Assembly (NCBI RefSeq): GCF_047948215.1 | Contig: NC_134463.1 | Location: 98,050,657 to 98,114,656 of the forward strand | Length of the DNA: 64,000 nt | Direction of reading: 5' to 3' | From: Lycorma delicatula | Lineage: Eukaryota > Arthropoda > Insecta > Hemiptera > Fulgoridae | Part shown: positions 1 to 11,592 of the stretch, piece after piece | Layout of the letters: the number at the start of each line of letters is the position of its first letter | How positions within the stretch are numbered: the stretch's first letter is position 1 | The notes under the pieces: generated by a model | Told to the model about the DNA's origin: nothing | What the model saw: the letters and a program-made list of their open reading frames with translations, nothing else | The model's database searches: none | Made by a program: the position numbers and the translations under genes

Positions 1-744
1 CCTGCGGGCTTCCCCTGGTGACGGACTTTTCCACACCCAGGTGCGCCTCTCTAAACAGAGCCGTACGGTTAGACAAATAGTCACGCACTACGGCCTGCAA
101 GGCTACGGGGACATTACGGTGTTCCAACTTAGAGGACAGAACCCCAACACAAGGAAGGAAATGCTGCTTCTATGTCAAGAAAAATTGCTAAAACATATTT
201 ACAGTCGGCACTTTCCACCTCGGCAAGAACATTTAAGATGCAATCCTCGGTGCCAACGCCTTTCATGAAGCCATACTAGCCTCGATTTAGAAGTGAATTC
301 ATATCGATACCTTTCCAGAGCTGTTCCACAACCAGCCTCTCAAGCAACTTGCCGATTACCGGCAAGAGGCTGATGGATCGATAACTACCAACCTCACTAG
401 AATCCTTTCCTGGTTTTAAAAGCAACCTTCCAACAAGTCGGAAAGCAACCCCAGCTTAGGCACCCCGAGAACAGCCTGCTAAGCGGCTCTCTTATGACAG
501 GCAGCAGATAATAGAAAATAGACATCAATTCCATCTGCTCCTTGTGCTCCATGAGCCATTCCAATCCCTGCAAGGCAGCTGCCCACTTGCACCGCAGCCT
601 GTTCTGATCCAGACCACTTAGGTTATAGCGACCCAAATCTGGAGCTCTTAGACCGCCTCCATAAACGATCTCAGAGGTTGTAAGCTTACGATCGCTCACA
701 CTGGCCTCGGGCCAGACAGTCCAACTACTTGTACTTCGTAGCAA
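1..744 (-). pseudogene. Reverse transcriptase of the R1-like element (partial)
   Basis: The minus strand encodes FSGCLSWGCFPTCWKVA near 480-420, the segment that precedes the first RT motif in R1-like elements. It is followed by scattered, frame-broken RT sequence and ends at the window edge with SVTRGSPQ (20-1), the RT motif just before the catalytic FxDD-type block. The remaining RT and any C-terminal zinc finger lie outside the window. Frame changes between 420 and 150 mark it as a pseudogene. Confidence 0.7.
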
Positions 745-755
745 GTCGCATGTAA

Positions 756-1385
756 CTACGAACCAAAGTGACGTTCCCCCACTTTGGAAAAGAAAGTTGA
801 CGGTTGTTCTGCGTCGTTAATCAAGAAGAGGTTCCTCGCTTCAACGAACTGTTCGAGACCAGCGCCTCTGGGGTCAGTAAGTGGTGAATCCCAGGATGGA
901 GACTTGACGTTAACCTCCAGAGCAACCAGCACTCTGATGCCAAGCAAGTCATTGTTACTCCATCCAAGCTGGAAGTATCCCGACACCAGTACAACATCGA
1001 GCAATACCCCTCGTGACTCGCACGACGGTGAGTTGCTCATCAGAAAACTGAGGATCTAGAAGACAACCAACAAAACCGAGCTGACCACGGTAGCGGAGAG
1101 CAGCCGTCCCCCACGAGAATGAAAAACATCCATCTCGTGGAACCCGACCACCCTATACCTTGATCCAGAATCAAGGTATACCTTGACCGCATACGGCTCC
1201 TGGATCAAGAGGACCTTGAGATTGTACTCCTCAGGAAGCTTCTTGGCTTTACTGGTGGCCGCCCGGGAATGATGCAGATTTAACTGCCCCAGGCGCAAAC
1301 ATTCGACATGGTAGAGTCCGTCCTCAAACGCTTCCCCCAATTCAGGCGTCGCCATAAGCTGTATTTTTTTACAGCTCTCGCCCAA
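756..1385 (-). pseudogene. APE-type endonuclease domain of the R1-like element
   Basis: Two minus-strand open segments (1385-1056 and 1040-756) in different frames together give an APE/DNase-I-like endonuclease. LGQLNLHHSRAAT is the start of the fold and LLIQEPY carries the catalytic Glu (the usual QEPY of R1-clade elements). VSGYFQ and a central Trp-rich segment follow in the second piece. The enzyme nicks target DNA to start target-primed reverse transcription. At least one frameshift near 1045 separates the pieces, so the protein cannot be made intact. Confidence 0.7.
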
Positions 1386-1504
1386 GCAATCTCATACGCC
1401 CTACACTACATACCCCCGACCCAGTTTTCAGCATCGCTGCCTTTCACCAAGCTACAGGAGGCTCACTTTGCAGGCGCAGACTTGGCAGGACAATTAGCTG
1501 CCCT

Positions 1505-2307
1505 GTGCGCCGGAAGAGCACAGTGACTACACATCTCCGACTGCGCACTGCAGTGGAGAGAGGTGTGACCAAAGCCCTGACACTTGAAGCATCAAACGAC
1601 ATCTATATGGTCTACAATCTTCATGAGGTCCACCCAAAAACAGACTTCCAGCGGCCACCAAGACCTACGGATCTTAGGCGAGATCTCTAAAACTCAGTGA
1701 CTCTTTAGGGCTTCTTTCTTTCCCAGCTAACCTTTCCTGACAGTCGCGAAACGATTGAATCCAGAGCAAGGTTGGCGCCTTGGAGTTCCTCGCATTTTAA
1801 TGCCAGACCCGCAGCCATCAAGCTACACTCGCTTAAAAAGGGGCCGACCATTTGCCAAAACTCCAGTACCACACGCGACTCTTTCTTAGAGGAAACTTTG
1901 GACCATTCGGACCGCATCTCCTCGATCCGCCCGATATAGTCGGATCCGGAGCTCACCTGCCTCACTGCAGGCTTCACCCCGGGGACCTCCTGCACTGTGC
2001 CGATATATATTGCCGGATTCCGCTTTCCCCGACATTCTGGGAAGCCGTCCTTCGGCCTTGGCTTTCCCTGCACGGCTCCAGCCGCAGCCTTCCCCACACA
2101 GCTCGTAGGAGAGGTTTCGGCAGGATTTTTAGTGCAATCAGCCGGTGCACTTGGCCGCAGTACTTCCTTCGAGGAGACCTCCTTATCGGAGGATCGTGGT
2201 CTTGGCGGAGTCCTACCGAGTGACCTTCTTGACAGGAAGGGATCGCCGGCAATCAGGTCCTTGGATCCGGTCCGGATTGCTACATAGCGTCTGAAAAACA
2301 AAAACAC
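1505..2307 (-). pseudogene. ORF1 (gag-like) of the R1-like element with CCHC zinc knuckles
   Basis: An open frame covers 2307-1705 (200 codons from its first Met). It is rich in Ser, Pro and Arg in its first half, and its C-terminal third looks helical. Downstream, in a shifted frame around 1600-1500, the sequence encodes two adjacent CCHC knuckles, CFKCQGFGHTSLHC and CSHCALPAHRAANC, both with CX2CX4HX4C spacing. Such knuckles close the ORF1 protein of R1-clade elements and bind the element RNA. The break between the open frame and the knuckles shows decay. Function is inferred from family architecture; the N-terminal part has no motif I recognise. Confidence 0.65.
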
Positions 2308-2889
2308 CGACTACATTACCAGGTAGTAACAGTTAGAACGTACCTACACCTAACACAAGGCAAGGTGAGCGTGTCTTATAGCAATGAACTATCCCGAGCA
2401 AGGCCTCTGTTCTCACGTAGGCCCGCTCGAAACGTCGAAAGCTAAAATCTCCTTAGATCCTAACTCCGGCGAAGTCGGAACGAAAATCGCTTCCCGAACC
2501 GGCCAGAGGATCGAAAAGATTATGGCCTCACGAACCTACGAACGGAGACACGATGCAACACAAAGGAAACGTCCTTACTTAGCCGACAGTGGCACTCCTG
2601 TAACACACTACGCTGCTGTGTAGCCTAAACTCCACAACAACGCAGGTTGACTGACAGCCACTGATCGTTGTCAGCCCCGACGATGTGAACGTAGGAACGC
2701 TGCACTTGTAGAAGCAAATCGCTTCCGGCAGCAGTAAAAACAAGTTATACAGCACGGGGCCAGAGGCCGAGAAGCGATCAAAACGAAACGCAAAAACACT
2801 ACAAACAACAGATAATTATAACAAAAAACAACAAATCGCGGCCGTGGTATAGGAGCTTCAGCAAACACGTCCGCAGCCTACTGAATCAC

Positions 2890-3619
2890 CTGACCTCATC
2901 TTATTGATTCATTTAAATAATCCAAACATTACTGTTAATTAGTCGAGATTAATGAGCGAAGCGAGCGTAGGTTAAGTTTGGTTAATTTATATTTGTAATT
3001 ATAAGCAGCAAATGTTTGGGTTATTCTTATACAATATCACCACGAACATCATGTTTGAGTTATTCTTATCACGATATCAAAATAATAACATATTCGTAAT
3101 CAGATGTAAAATAGGTCTAGAATCGAACATTTTTAGGCAAAAAATTGTTCAAACTTTGATACCACCTAAAGTGCAAATGAAGTGCTTATGAAAACAACCC
3201 CAAAAATATAACTAATGAAACCCAAAATAACTAAGACAGCCTAGGCCATCCTGGTTAGAACCAACAACACTGAACTAAAAATAACATAAAACACAACGAA
3301 AACTAGTAGTAATTAACATAAACTATAAACAACGAACGTAAACAAACAAATCAAGAACCTAAATAACCAATAACCTACAAACAAAAAATAACTAATCAGA
3401 GCATACGTTCACACTGGCCAGAGTTGCGACCAACTAGAATATATACTGCCGGCTGTCGCGAACGCTCAAGTCTGTTGCCTGTTGAAGCTGAGAGTCTGAT
3501 GATACCTTGTCGTTGTTGCGCCATTACGATTTTCCTACTATTATGCAGTTTCAGTGAAAGATTTTGTTGTGTGTAAAATGTTTACAATATTTTTTAAAAT
3601 GAAATGAATATTAACCTTC
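2890..3619. other. AT-rich intergenic stretch with a short direct repeat
   Basis: No gene is supported. Two diverged ~30-bp direct copies (about 3010-3039 and 3051-3079) share the core GTTATTCTTAT. From about 3220 to 3400 the + strand is strongly A/C-rich and T-poor. A more GC-rich patch at 3400-3540 could be a promoter or the edge of an element, but I cannot assign it. Confidence 0.4.
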
Positions 3620-4010
3620 AAATAGAGAGTTGCTGAAATGGGGAAGATTGATAACCAATTACAAACTAAAGTTGAAGAAGAAGCAAAGTACTGCAGGGTT
3701 ATGGTTCAGAGTGGTTGCTGTGATCAAGAATCTAGCATCATATGGCCTTGCTTTTAGAGGATAAGATTAACTGTTTGGTTCCACTAATAATGAAAACTAC
3801 ATAATGTGTCTAGAACTAATCGCAGAGTTTGACTCTTTTGTAAAAGCCTACATTGATAACCATGAAAATCTTGGTCAAGGTAAATCACTTACCTTTCAAC
3901 TACAGTCTGTGACAAGTTGATTGAGATAATGGGTAGAAGTGTTAAAAGGAGTGAAAACCTCAAAATACTTTTCAATAATTGGTTAATTCAATTCATGATG
4001 TTACACATAA
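3620..4010 (+). pseudogene. hAT-type transposase remnant (TTF/DUF4371-like region)
   Basis: Allowing for two or three frameshifts, the + strand encodes KIDNQLQTKVEEEAKYCRVM, VVAVIKNLASYGLAFRG, ENYIMCLELIAEFDSF and IEIMGRSV in order. These match the conserved block that follows the TTF-type zinc finger in hAT-like transposases of arthropods and vertebrates (the family that includes ZMYM- and DUF4371-containing proteins). Only this N-terminal third is seen; the catalytic and dimerisation regions are missing. It is assigned from motif memory, not a search. Confidence 0.6.
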
Positions 4011-4159
4011 TTATCTTTTCTCCTAAGGTATGTGAATTAGCCTTGATATCCCGAAGAAAGATGCTTTGTAATTTTTTTTTAAAAACCAAGGCCATACAGG
4101 AAAAGAACTTGTTGATTCATTCCTTTCTTTATATATATATTCAGTTCTTTGAATGTATA

Positions 4160-7100
4160 ACTCATGGCTTATAATCTTCACTCATCCTGCATAAGTGTTC
4201 GTAGAATTGTAGATGCCCTTTCCTAAACTTTTCAGTGATGGAGTCTGTGTTTTCATACAATTCCTTTGTGGGTCACTTGATCCAGGTTTCGTCTGAGACT
4301 GCACCTTGGCTGTTCCTGAGGATTTTCCATTCTTGTTTCTCAATTTCATGAATTTTGGTCATTCCCCTGATTACTGTGGTTTCTGCTGCATACAAGGCCT
4401 TCGGCAAGACAACTGTATTGTAATATAGTTTTAAACTGCGAGACACTGCCCTTTTGTTCTAATGATTCCATGTAAGCGTGTACGCCTTTTGCAGTTTGAG
4501 TATTCTTTCTGTGTTGGATATTGTATTCAGTCATGTGGGTTGGACAGTTTCTCACAAGTACTTGAAGTGAGGTGCTTGTGAGATTTTACCGTGATTTGGT
4601 GCAGCAGCAATTTTCTAGTTGATTTGGTGTCCATATATTGTTTTTTCATAAGAAATTTGGAGTCTGGTTTTACAGGATATTTCATGTAGTTTCTCCAATG
4701 CGAAAATGGCTTCATCTTTGTTGTTTGTTAATATAGCCAGGTCATCTGGCAAAGGCCAAGCATTTCACGGTAATTCTTTCCAATTTGGATGCCTTTGACT
4801 TGCTTCTCCCATTCTCTGATTACTTTCTCCAAGACAATCCTGAACAAAAGTGGTGATAAGCCGTCCCCTTGTCAGACTCCTGTGTGAACTTCAAATGGGT
4901 TTGAGATTTCTCCCATGAATTTGATCTTTGAAGTGGTTCCTGATAATATTTCTCTGAAGATGGCTTTGGTTTTCTATCAACCCCAAATTCTTGAAGGGTG
5001 TTAAACAATGTTTGTCTATTGACAGAGTTGTTGGCTTTTTAAAGTCGACAAATGTGACTATGGTGTTCCGAGATTGTCTGATGTGTAGTATGGTCTTGAA
5101 GTTCCAGATTTGTTCGATACAGGATTTTCCTTTTCTAAATCCTGCCTGATACCCACCAATCTGTGGGTCCGCTTGGGGTTCGAGTCGGTTCAGCAAAGCT
5201 CTAGAGAGGATCTTATATGTGATTGGGAGAAGTAAAATCCCTCTGTAATTGTTCAGATCGGTCCTGTCTCCTTTCTTAAGGAGTGGGTGTATCAAGGCAC
5301 TTCCATTTTTTGGGGATTTTCTCTGTTCTTCAGATTTCCAATATTATTCTGTGAATTTTAGACATTTTGTTTTTGTGGCCCAATTTCCAGAATTCCAACC
5401 TGTTGGGTTGGTCTAGAGGTGAACTTATCGAAAATCAGTTGATTTCGAAGTCAAAAGTTCTAAGGTTCAAATCCTAGTAAAGGCAGTTAGTTACTTTTAT
5501 ACGGATTTGAATACTATATCATGGATAACAGTGTTCTTTGTTGTTGGGTTTCAGTTAACCACACATCTCAGGAATGGTTGACCTGAGACTTATAAGACTA
5601 CACTCATGGATATCATCCACGTTCATCCTCTGAAGTAATACCTTATTGTGGTTTCGGAGGCTAAAACAGAAAAATAAAATTTCCAGAATTCTGCAATAAT
5701 TCCATCTTCGCCAGGAGCCTTGTTGTTTTTCAATGATTTGATTATGTTCACAATTTCTTTGTGAGTGGATGGAACTGAGTCAGGATTTAGTGTAGGTTTT
5801 ACAAACCTTAGTTGTTACGAGGGCGCTTCACAGTTGAGGAGTGTATTGAAATATTTAGCTAGAATTTCAGTTATTTTTTGTGTTAATTTTCAGAGACCCA
5901 TCAGGTCATTGGAAGCACAAGCTAGCAGGCTGGTAGCCGGCAAGATTTTCTCTGAATGTCTGGTAGAAATTCCAGGTGTTCTTGGTAAGTTCCTGTTCTA
6001 TTTCTTTCAGCCAATTTTTTGTCATAATTGCTTTTTTCTCGCCGAGTTATTTTGGAGGACATTTTCCTTATCTCTACGAATTCTTGCCACCAGTTGTTTC
6101 ATGACTGTTGAAATTATTCCAGACTTTAATCCTATCCTTGACAGCTCGATCACATGTAATTTTCCAACACTTGTGTTTTCTGTTTCTCAAAGGTTGGACT
6201 AATTTTATGGTTTCTTTCAGTTTCTCTGCGAGTTCAGACCAATTCATGGTATCCACCCTATGGAGTTCATCAGTGATCTCCTTGTTGACCTTTAGGTATT
6301 CGGGGTCAGTACGGAAAGTCTGAGTTATTCTTGTCTGATTTCTATTGAGCTGAAGTTTTACCTTGATTTGGTGTGGTGGTGGTTAGACTTGAAAAATTCT
6401 TTCCTTATTTTTACATTGAGTACTTCTTTGATGTTTTTTCTGTAGTGGCATTGTGGTTAATCTGGAATTCTGCAAACATTTTATCGGGGGGGAGTTTCCA
6501 CATCTTTAGTTTGTGTGGGTTTCAGGAATTGCGTTGACATAACTTTGAGATAGAAGTTACAACAGAAGTTTGAGGTATTCACCATTTCTATTGGTCCTGT
6601 TGTGGGCAGTGTATGGTCCTGTGATTTTCCTGTATTTCTTCTCTTTCCCTAATTGCCCGTTAAAGTTACCTAGTAGAAACATGACATGATTTTGGGAAAC
6701 TTGTTCGTGGTTTCTTCCAAACGTTTCCAGAAGTCTTCTATTACCTGCGAGTTTTTCCTGTTATAGTTGTTTGTTGGTGTGTACACATTAATCATGTGTA
6801 CGGTTTGCTTCCTGATTTTACTGATAGTGTTGAGATTGTTTCTGATGGTGAGATAAAGTCAATGACAGAATCTGTGAGTGACTTGTGAATCATAAAACCT
6901 GTACCAAACTGTTTGGGTCCTGTGTTTATCTGCACTGCAGGTTTTCCCTTATTAATACTGTATAGTTTTCTGAGTCAAAGTGGCATTTATCTGTAAACCA
7001 TGTATCTTGAACTGCCAGAATTTTGATGCTGAATCTGTCAAGCATATTTGTTAGTTGTTTCAATTTTTCTGGTTTCAGTTGTGTGTTTATGCTGAGTGTA

Positions 7101-7320
7101 TCTATAAAGAACTTTCGTTTAACTTTTGAGAAGCTCCGATCCTTCTCCACATGGCAAGTCTGGTCCCCAGAATGGGAGTCCAGTCTACTGACTGGGTCCT
7201 GGGGTAGTGGATTTCTTTCCTACTGTTCTGCTATGGCTGTTCAAGTTGAACTTTGTTTGTGGTACCTCTGGTGGAGATTATATGGCTTAATGACTTGATT
7301 GTTGTGATCAGGACATATGT
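4160..7320 (-). mobile_element. RTE-like non-LTR retrotransposon, decayed, with a nested SINE
   Basis: On the minus strand an APE endonuclease start is at 7150-6926 (motif KILAVQDTWFTD). It is followed by degenerate sequence, then an RT segment at 5295-4891 with HPLLKKGDRTDLNNYRGI and GYQAGFRKGKSCIEQIWN, typical of the RTE clade. The C-terminal tail is at about 4450-4200 (ALYAAETTVIRGMTKIHEIE, then WKILRN). Many stops and frameshifts are present, so it is inactive. A tRNA-derived SINE sits inside at 5396-5677. The 3' boundary near 4160 is approximate. Confidence 0.75.
5396..5677 (+). mobile_element. tRNA-derived SINE (family A) inside the RTE-like element
   Basis: The head contains a pol III A box (TGGTCTAGAGG, 5409-5419) and B box (GGTTCAAATCC, 5464-5474) at tRNA-like spacing. 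A ~200-bp body follows, ending in an A-rich tail. It is flanked by a perfect 14-bp target site duplication, AATTTCCAGAATTC, at 5382-5395 and 5678-5691. Other copies lie at 7532-7832, 9251-9592, 9603-9730 and 11391-11592 on the opposite strand. The perfect duplication suggests insertion after the RTE host had already begun to decay. Confidence 0.85.
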
Positions 7321-7531
7321 CTAACAGCCGCACCAACTAGGTGAACAGATGCTGACCACCAGAACAGACACCAGTGGATTTAGTTAGTATTTGGTCCACC
7401 CTGGGTATTTCATTTTCCCACTACCACCCATATCTCTTAGGTTTTCCCCTGTCCACCACCTGGGGAGGCACCCAATGGAGGGTCTAACAACCCACATGGG
7501 AAATAGTTTTTTAGGTAATATAACTTTTATA

Positions 7532-7832
7532 TTATACTTTTTTTTCTTGTTTAGCATCCGGGAATTACCATTCAGGTATTACTTCAGAGGATGGTGAGGA
7601 TGATATGCATGAGTATAAAGGAAGTGTAGTCTAGTACAGTATCAGTTCGACCATTCCTGAGATGTGTGGTTAATTGAAATCCAACCACCAAAGATCACCG
7701 GTATCCATGATCTAGTATTCAAATCCACGTAAAAATAACTGCCTTTACTAGGACTTGAATGCTGGAACTCTCAACTTCCAAATCAGCTGATTTGGGAAGA
7801 CGTGTTCACCACTAGATCAACCTGATGGGTTT
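7532..7832 (-). mobile_element. SINE family A copy, minus orientation
   Basis: Read on the minus strand it opens with the same tRNA-like head as the 5396-5677 copy (A box complement near 7810, B box complement near 7750). It ends with the shared 3' block that appears on the + strand as TTACTTCAGAGGATG. It looks full length. Confidence 0.8.
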
Positions 7833-8350
7833 CTAAATTAAACTTGAAAATTGTTATCTGTTAATAACTTTTTCACTATGTTTTGAAAGGTCAATTTTCA
7901 CCTTGTATTTATGGTAATAAAGCATAAAATGTTAGTGTAGTACGTATGGGTATACAATAGAATCTGTTGGTGTATAACTTGTTTGTTTTAAAATTTGAAA
8001 GAAAATTGATTATAAATGTTTTGATTTATGAAGGTGATTTAGTAGGATAGTTGAATAGTGTTGGTTAAAAATTGGATCCATGAAGAGGATTAAAGAGGAG
8101 GTGGGACAGGATTGAGGGGGGGGACATAGGGGCGACAATTTTTGCTTGGGTCCATGGACACAAACCAGCTAAATCCAGCTCTGATTATATCATAATTATT
8201 TTCTAATTTTATTGGAGCTATTATGTATATTACATTTTCAGAAATATTATTTTTATTACTCATACTTATTTGACTGCAAAAAACAAAGAGGGTATTTTTA
8301 TGGCAGATGTGACTATTACATAATGATTAGAATAATAATTGGCAACATCC
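7833..8350. other. Intergenic, no gene seen
   Basis: AT-rich sequence with one purine-rich patch (about 8080-8130, a run of G). No coding signal or recognised repeat. Confidence 0.4.
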
Positions 8351-8760
8351 ATGATGTAGTGGGGCATCTCTGTCTCATTCAGAAGGTCGTAAGTTTGAAT
8401 CCTGGTCAAGTTTAACATTTTTCACATGCTACAAATTCAGTTATGATAAATGGCTGTTTATTCTGTACAAATACATCTTTTAAATTAAAAAAAAAAATTT
8501 CCACAATTTTTTTTAATAATAGCTTTAATTTTTTTTCTAAATACAAAATTGATGGCGCATCACATTAGCAAGAAACCATATTTGTTACCCCTCCACGTAA
8601 TCATAAATTGTCAATTATGGTTTTTTTTTTTGCATCACCACATAAGCATGAAGTTTGTGCGTCGGATATTTACAGTAATACTTTCATACACCATCAAACT
8701 AATGAATTTTTTATTTAAACACCATACTTAATTTTATTCAGTTGTTATATTTGACACGTA
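8351..8760 (+). repeat. Fragments of a second tRNA-derived SINE (family B)
   Basis: At 8353-8410 a tRNA-like head is visible (GTAGTGGGGCATCTC, then the B-box-like GTTTGAATCC). At about 8630-8670 a tail segment (CATAAGCATGAAGTTTGTGC) matches the complement-strand copy at 46100-46262. Homopolymer runs and extra sequence separate the two parts, so this is a decayed or interrupted copy. Confidence 0.5.
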
Positions 8761-9250
8761 GAAATTTAACCACAAAATTTCAGGCACTTTTACATTGGCA
8801 TTTGTAATGTTAATGTGGATTTTTCTAGTTTTGACAATGATTAAAAATTTACAAATAATTACTTACACTTTAGAGCAACAAAAGGCATTTTGAGTACTGG
8901 TTGTGCTGGAAAGGTGAAAGTTGACTGCTTGTACAGTGAACATCGGTGACTGTGGCAGGCTAGCATTACATTTAATAGGTTAGCTCTAAATAGAACTTTG
9001 ATGTGAGGTTTATTTTCTTTGTATGTATGTAAGCACATTCCCTCTATAAATCCCTTTATAGCTCAGCACCAATATATTCAAAAATTCTGAAATTAACTTT
9101 TATAAATAGAGAGTTGATGTGCTGCTTACATTATTTGGTCTCGGTATCTTTAAGGGGTAGAGAGGAGTCATATCTTGTGATGTTTAAAATTTTGTATAAA
9201 GCTTATTATGATGCATTTTGATTGCTCTTCAAGATATTCACAACTAGCCT

Positions 9251-9592
9251 TTCATTTTCCTGTTTAGCATCTAGTAATTACTATCTCCTCTAGTAATTAA
9301 AGCCTCTAATTAGCCTCTAGTAATTAATAAATGAAGTGTAATCTTGTACAGTCTCAGTTCAACCATTCGTGAGATGTGTGGTTAATTGAAACCCAACCAC
9401 CAAAGAACACTGGTGATCAAGTATTCAAACAAACAACCAAACAAGTATTCACCAAACAATCCATGATCTAGTATTCAAATCCATGTAAAAATAACTGACT
9501 TTACTAGGACTTGAATGCTGGAACTCTTAATTTCCAAATCAGTTGATTTGGGACGACACATTCACCACTAGACCAACCCGGTGGGTTATTCG
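9251..9592 (-). mobile_element. SINE family A copy with internal duplications
   Basis: The minus-strand head and body match the 5396-5677 copy. Internal short duplications (CTAGTAATTA repeated near 9270-9330, and AAACAA/CAAGTATTCA near 9420-9470) lengthen it. The flanks ATTCACAACTAGCC (near 9237) and ATTCGCAACTAGCC (near 9589) look like a slightly diverged target duplication. Confidence 0.75.
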
Positions 9593-9602
9593 CAACTAGC
9601 CT

Positions 9603-9730
9603 CTCTCTTTTTCCTGTTTAGGTAACTACCGTTTCGATAATTCTTCAGAGGATGAATGAAGATGATATGTATGAGTGTAAATGAAGTGTAGTTCTTGTAC
9701 ATTCGACCATTCCTGAGACTAGCCTAAAAA
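9603..9730 (-). mobile_element. SINE family A copy, truncated
   Basis: Only the 3' half of the family A consensus is present, immediately next to the copy at 9251-9592. The tRNA-like head is missing. Confidence 0.65.
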
Positions 9731-10204
9731 ATACTAATCCCACCCTTAAAACAAATAATATACTTAAGTCATAATATTACATTTTTAGTTGTTTTTATTC
9801 CACACATCGGAAATTGATGCACTTCAATTTTATTAGTATTATGAGTATTAATAATGTTTAGTAATGATGTAATTATAAGCATCATTATGAATTTAGAATA
9901 TAACATGTAATATATTAATTTAACACTTACTATAGTCACAAAAATTATCTGACTTGCTGCTGATTTCTTTGAAATTAATTTAATAATTAAAGCAGGAAAA
10001 CAGATTTAATCAAAACCAGAGATTTTTATCAATAAAATATTTTCTTCTTTACTTAATTATATTGTTAGATACTTTAGAATGTGCCCATTTTTATGTGCAC
10101 ATTTATTTATCTTTTTAAATATTGTGCGTACATATGATGGGAAGATTACCTATTATCTAACCATTGTAAACATTTTAATATAATTTTACTTTTAATTTGT
10201 GCAG
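9731..10204. other. Sequence upstream of the first recognised F-box exon
   Basis: AT-rich, no repeat recognised. It ends in the acceptor TTTGTGCAG. The start exon of the F-box-like gene must lie here or further left, but I cannot point to it. Confidence 0.5.
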
Positions 10205-10444
10205 ATATTAGAAGAAATATTAAGTTATTTGGATATTCAGCAGTTATATGAAGTAGCATGGAAAGTTAGTTATACATGGTCTCTAGCTGTGCATAATTTG
10301 ATTATTTCAGGCTTTAGAAAATATGGCCCTATTATTTCAAAAAAATTAGATACTGTTCGACAGGAACTTTTAGAACCACGACAGCAATCGGCTGCAGCTC
10401 TTGATCATGAAATGGTGCTTGTTGCTGAATATTCATTTCTCCAG
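10205..10444 (+). CDS. F-box-like protein, exon 1 of 6 recognised (F-box domain)
   Basis: Eighty codons, phase 0 at both ends, between TTTGTGCAG and CAG|GTACTA. It opens ILEEILSYLDIQQLYEVAWK, an F-box signature (LExILSYLD then a helix with conserved hydrophobics and a central Trp). The F-box binds Skp1 and recruits targets to SCF ubiquitin ligases. After the box comes GFRKYGPIISKKLD and a Gln/Arg-rich segment whose arrangement resembles FBXO28. The initiating Met and the first residues of the F-box (usually LP at the start) must be in an upstream exon not found. The FBXO28 resemblance is a weak, by-eye comparison. Confidence 0.75.
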
Positions 10445-11390
10445 GTACTAATAAATAAAACTGAAAGTTATTTATTATTATTTTAATATATGTACTTTTA
10501 TTTTATAAAAGTAAGTAAAAAAAAAACTTGCCTGTTAAATACATGATAAAATATTTAGTTTTCAAAAGATTTATTAAAATCATGATTCCTTCTTCACCAC
10601 TATTATTCTAAATCAGTTGGAACTGCTTGTCAGTTGGAATTGTCTTGAAGGTGGCAATTTTTTAAAAAAGAAAGAATTGGAAAAAGAACAGAAGAAATTA
10701 TATATTTTTAATTGATTGTGCTCCTTGTTCTATTTCAGATGTTTTTACTTCTTGTTGGCCATTCTCTCCATAAACTCTTCCACTGATTTCTTTCCCATTT
10801 CATCTCTCACCATATTTTCATACTCTCTAATCTCTGTATCTTCCTTAATTTCATTGGCTGGTTCAAGGGCTTCCAACGATCTCAGATTTCACATCTTCCA
10901 CTTACTCCAACCCTCCCCACTCCTCATTATAATACTTTTTTCTGCACTCAACTTCATCCCTGCATTTTTTGTATGGTATCATTCTACTATATAGTTTCTA
11001 TTTTTAATTCTCAATCATTTTTTTCCAGATATTACTTATAGTCCTACATCTATAGCATTACATTACCTATAGAGATAATTATTATTGTACTTTGAATCCA
11101 TTATATCTCTTCTCAAAATCAAATGAATTTTATCAATTGCTCAATAAAACAGCAAAAATGAAAACATACTTCTTGAATATGGATTTTATGTAATTTTGTT
11201 GTGTTCAACACAACACAATTGTGTTCTTGAGTAGTGTATACTTTCACCTACAATAAATACCTTTAAATATTTAGTAAAAATTTCTGCCACTTCTGTTCTT
11301 AATTCCATCCTTATTTTCTTTATATTTGTAGAAAACAAAATATAAACACAAAAAACAAAATATTTTATGATAATGTTGTGTTCATCTCTT
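10445..11390. other. F-box gene intron 1, first part
   Basis: No gene or recognised repeat; AT-rich, with a C/T-rich stretch at about 10730-10960. Confidence 0.4.
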
Positions 11391-11592
11391 TCTTTTTCTG
11401 TTTAGTCTCTGGAATCACCATAAGGTATTACTTCAGAGGATGAATGAGGATGATGTGTATGAATGTAAATGAAGTGTAGTCTTGTACAGTTTCAGGTCAA
11501 CCATTCCTGTGATGTGTGATTAATTGAAACTCAACCACCAAAGAACACCTGTATCCATGAACTAGTATTCAAATCCATATAAAAGTAACTGC
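11391..11592 (-). mobile_element. SINE family A copy, partial
   Basis: Minus-strand family A body with the shared 3' block (TTACTTCAGAGGATGAATGA on the + strand). The tRNA-like head is missing beyond 11592. Confidence 0.7.

Larger units (their letters stand above)
1..2890 (-). mobile_element. R1-like non-LTR retrotransposon, incomplete at the window edge
   Basis: Read on the minus strand this block runs from a 5' UTR-like GC-rich stretch (about 2890-2310), through a gag-like ORF with two zinc knuckles (about 2307-1505), to an apurinic endonuclease (1385-756) and a reverse transcriptase (744-1) that leaves the window. The gene order and protein motifs are those of the R1/Jockey group. Base composition falls sharply to AT-rich near 2890, which I take as the 5' boundary. 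Frames are broken several times, so the copy is dead. No rDNA flanks it, so it is not an R1 copy in its usual 28S site. Confidence 0.8.

Noticed and set aside
1852..2287. Plus-strand ORFs in the first 2.3 kb
   Set aside because: They mirror the minus-strand gag-like ORF of the R1-like element, whose zinc knuckles and endonuclease fix the true strand.
5401..5480. tRNA gene
   Set aside because: A and B boxes are present, but no cloverleaf with matched acceptor arm can be formed. The same unit recurs with a ~200-bp body and, here, a target duplication, so it is a SINE head.
10716..10994. Possible membrane protein ORF (Phe/Leu/Ser-rich)
   Set aside because: Composition follows a C/T-rich intron stretch; no start context, splice signal or family resemblance.
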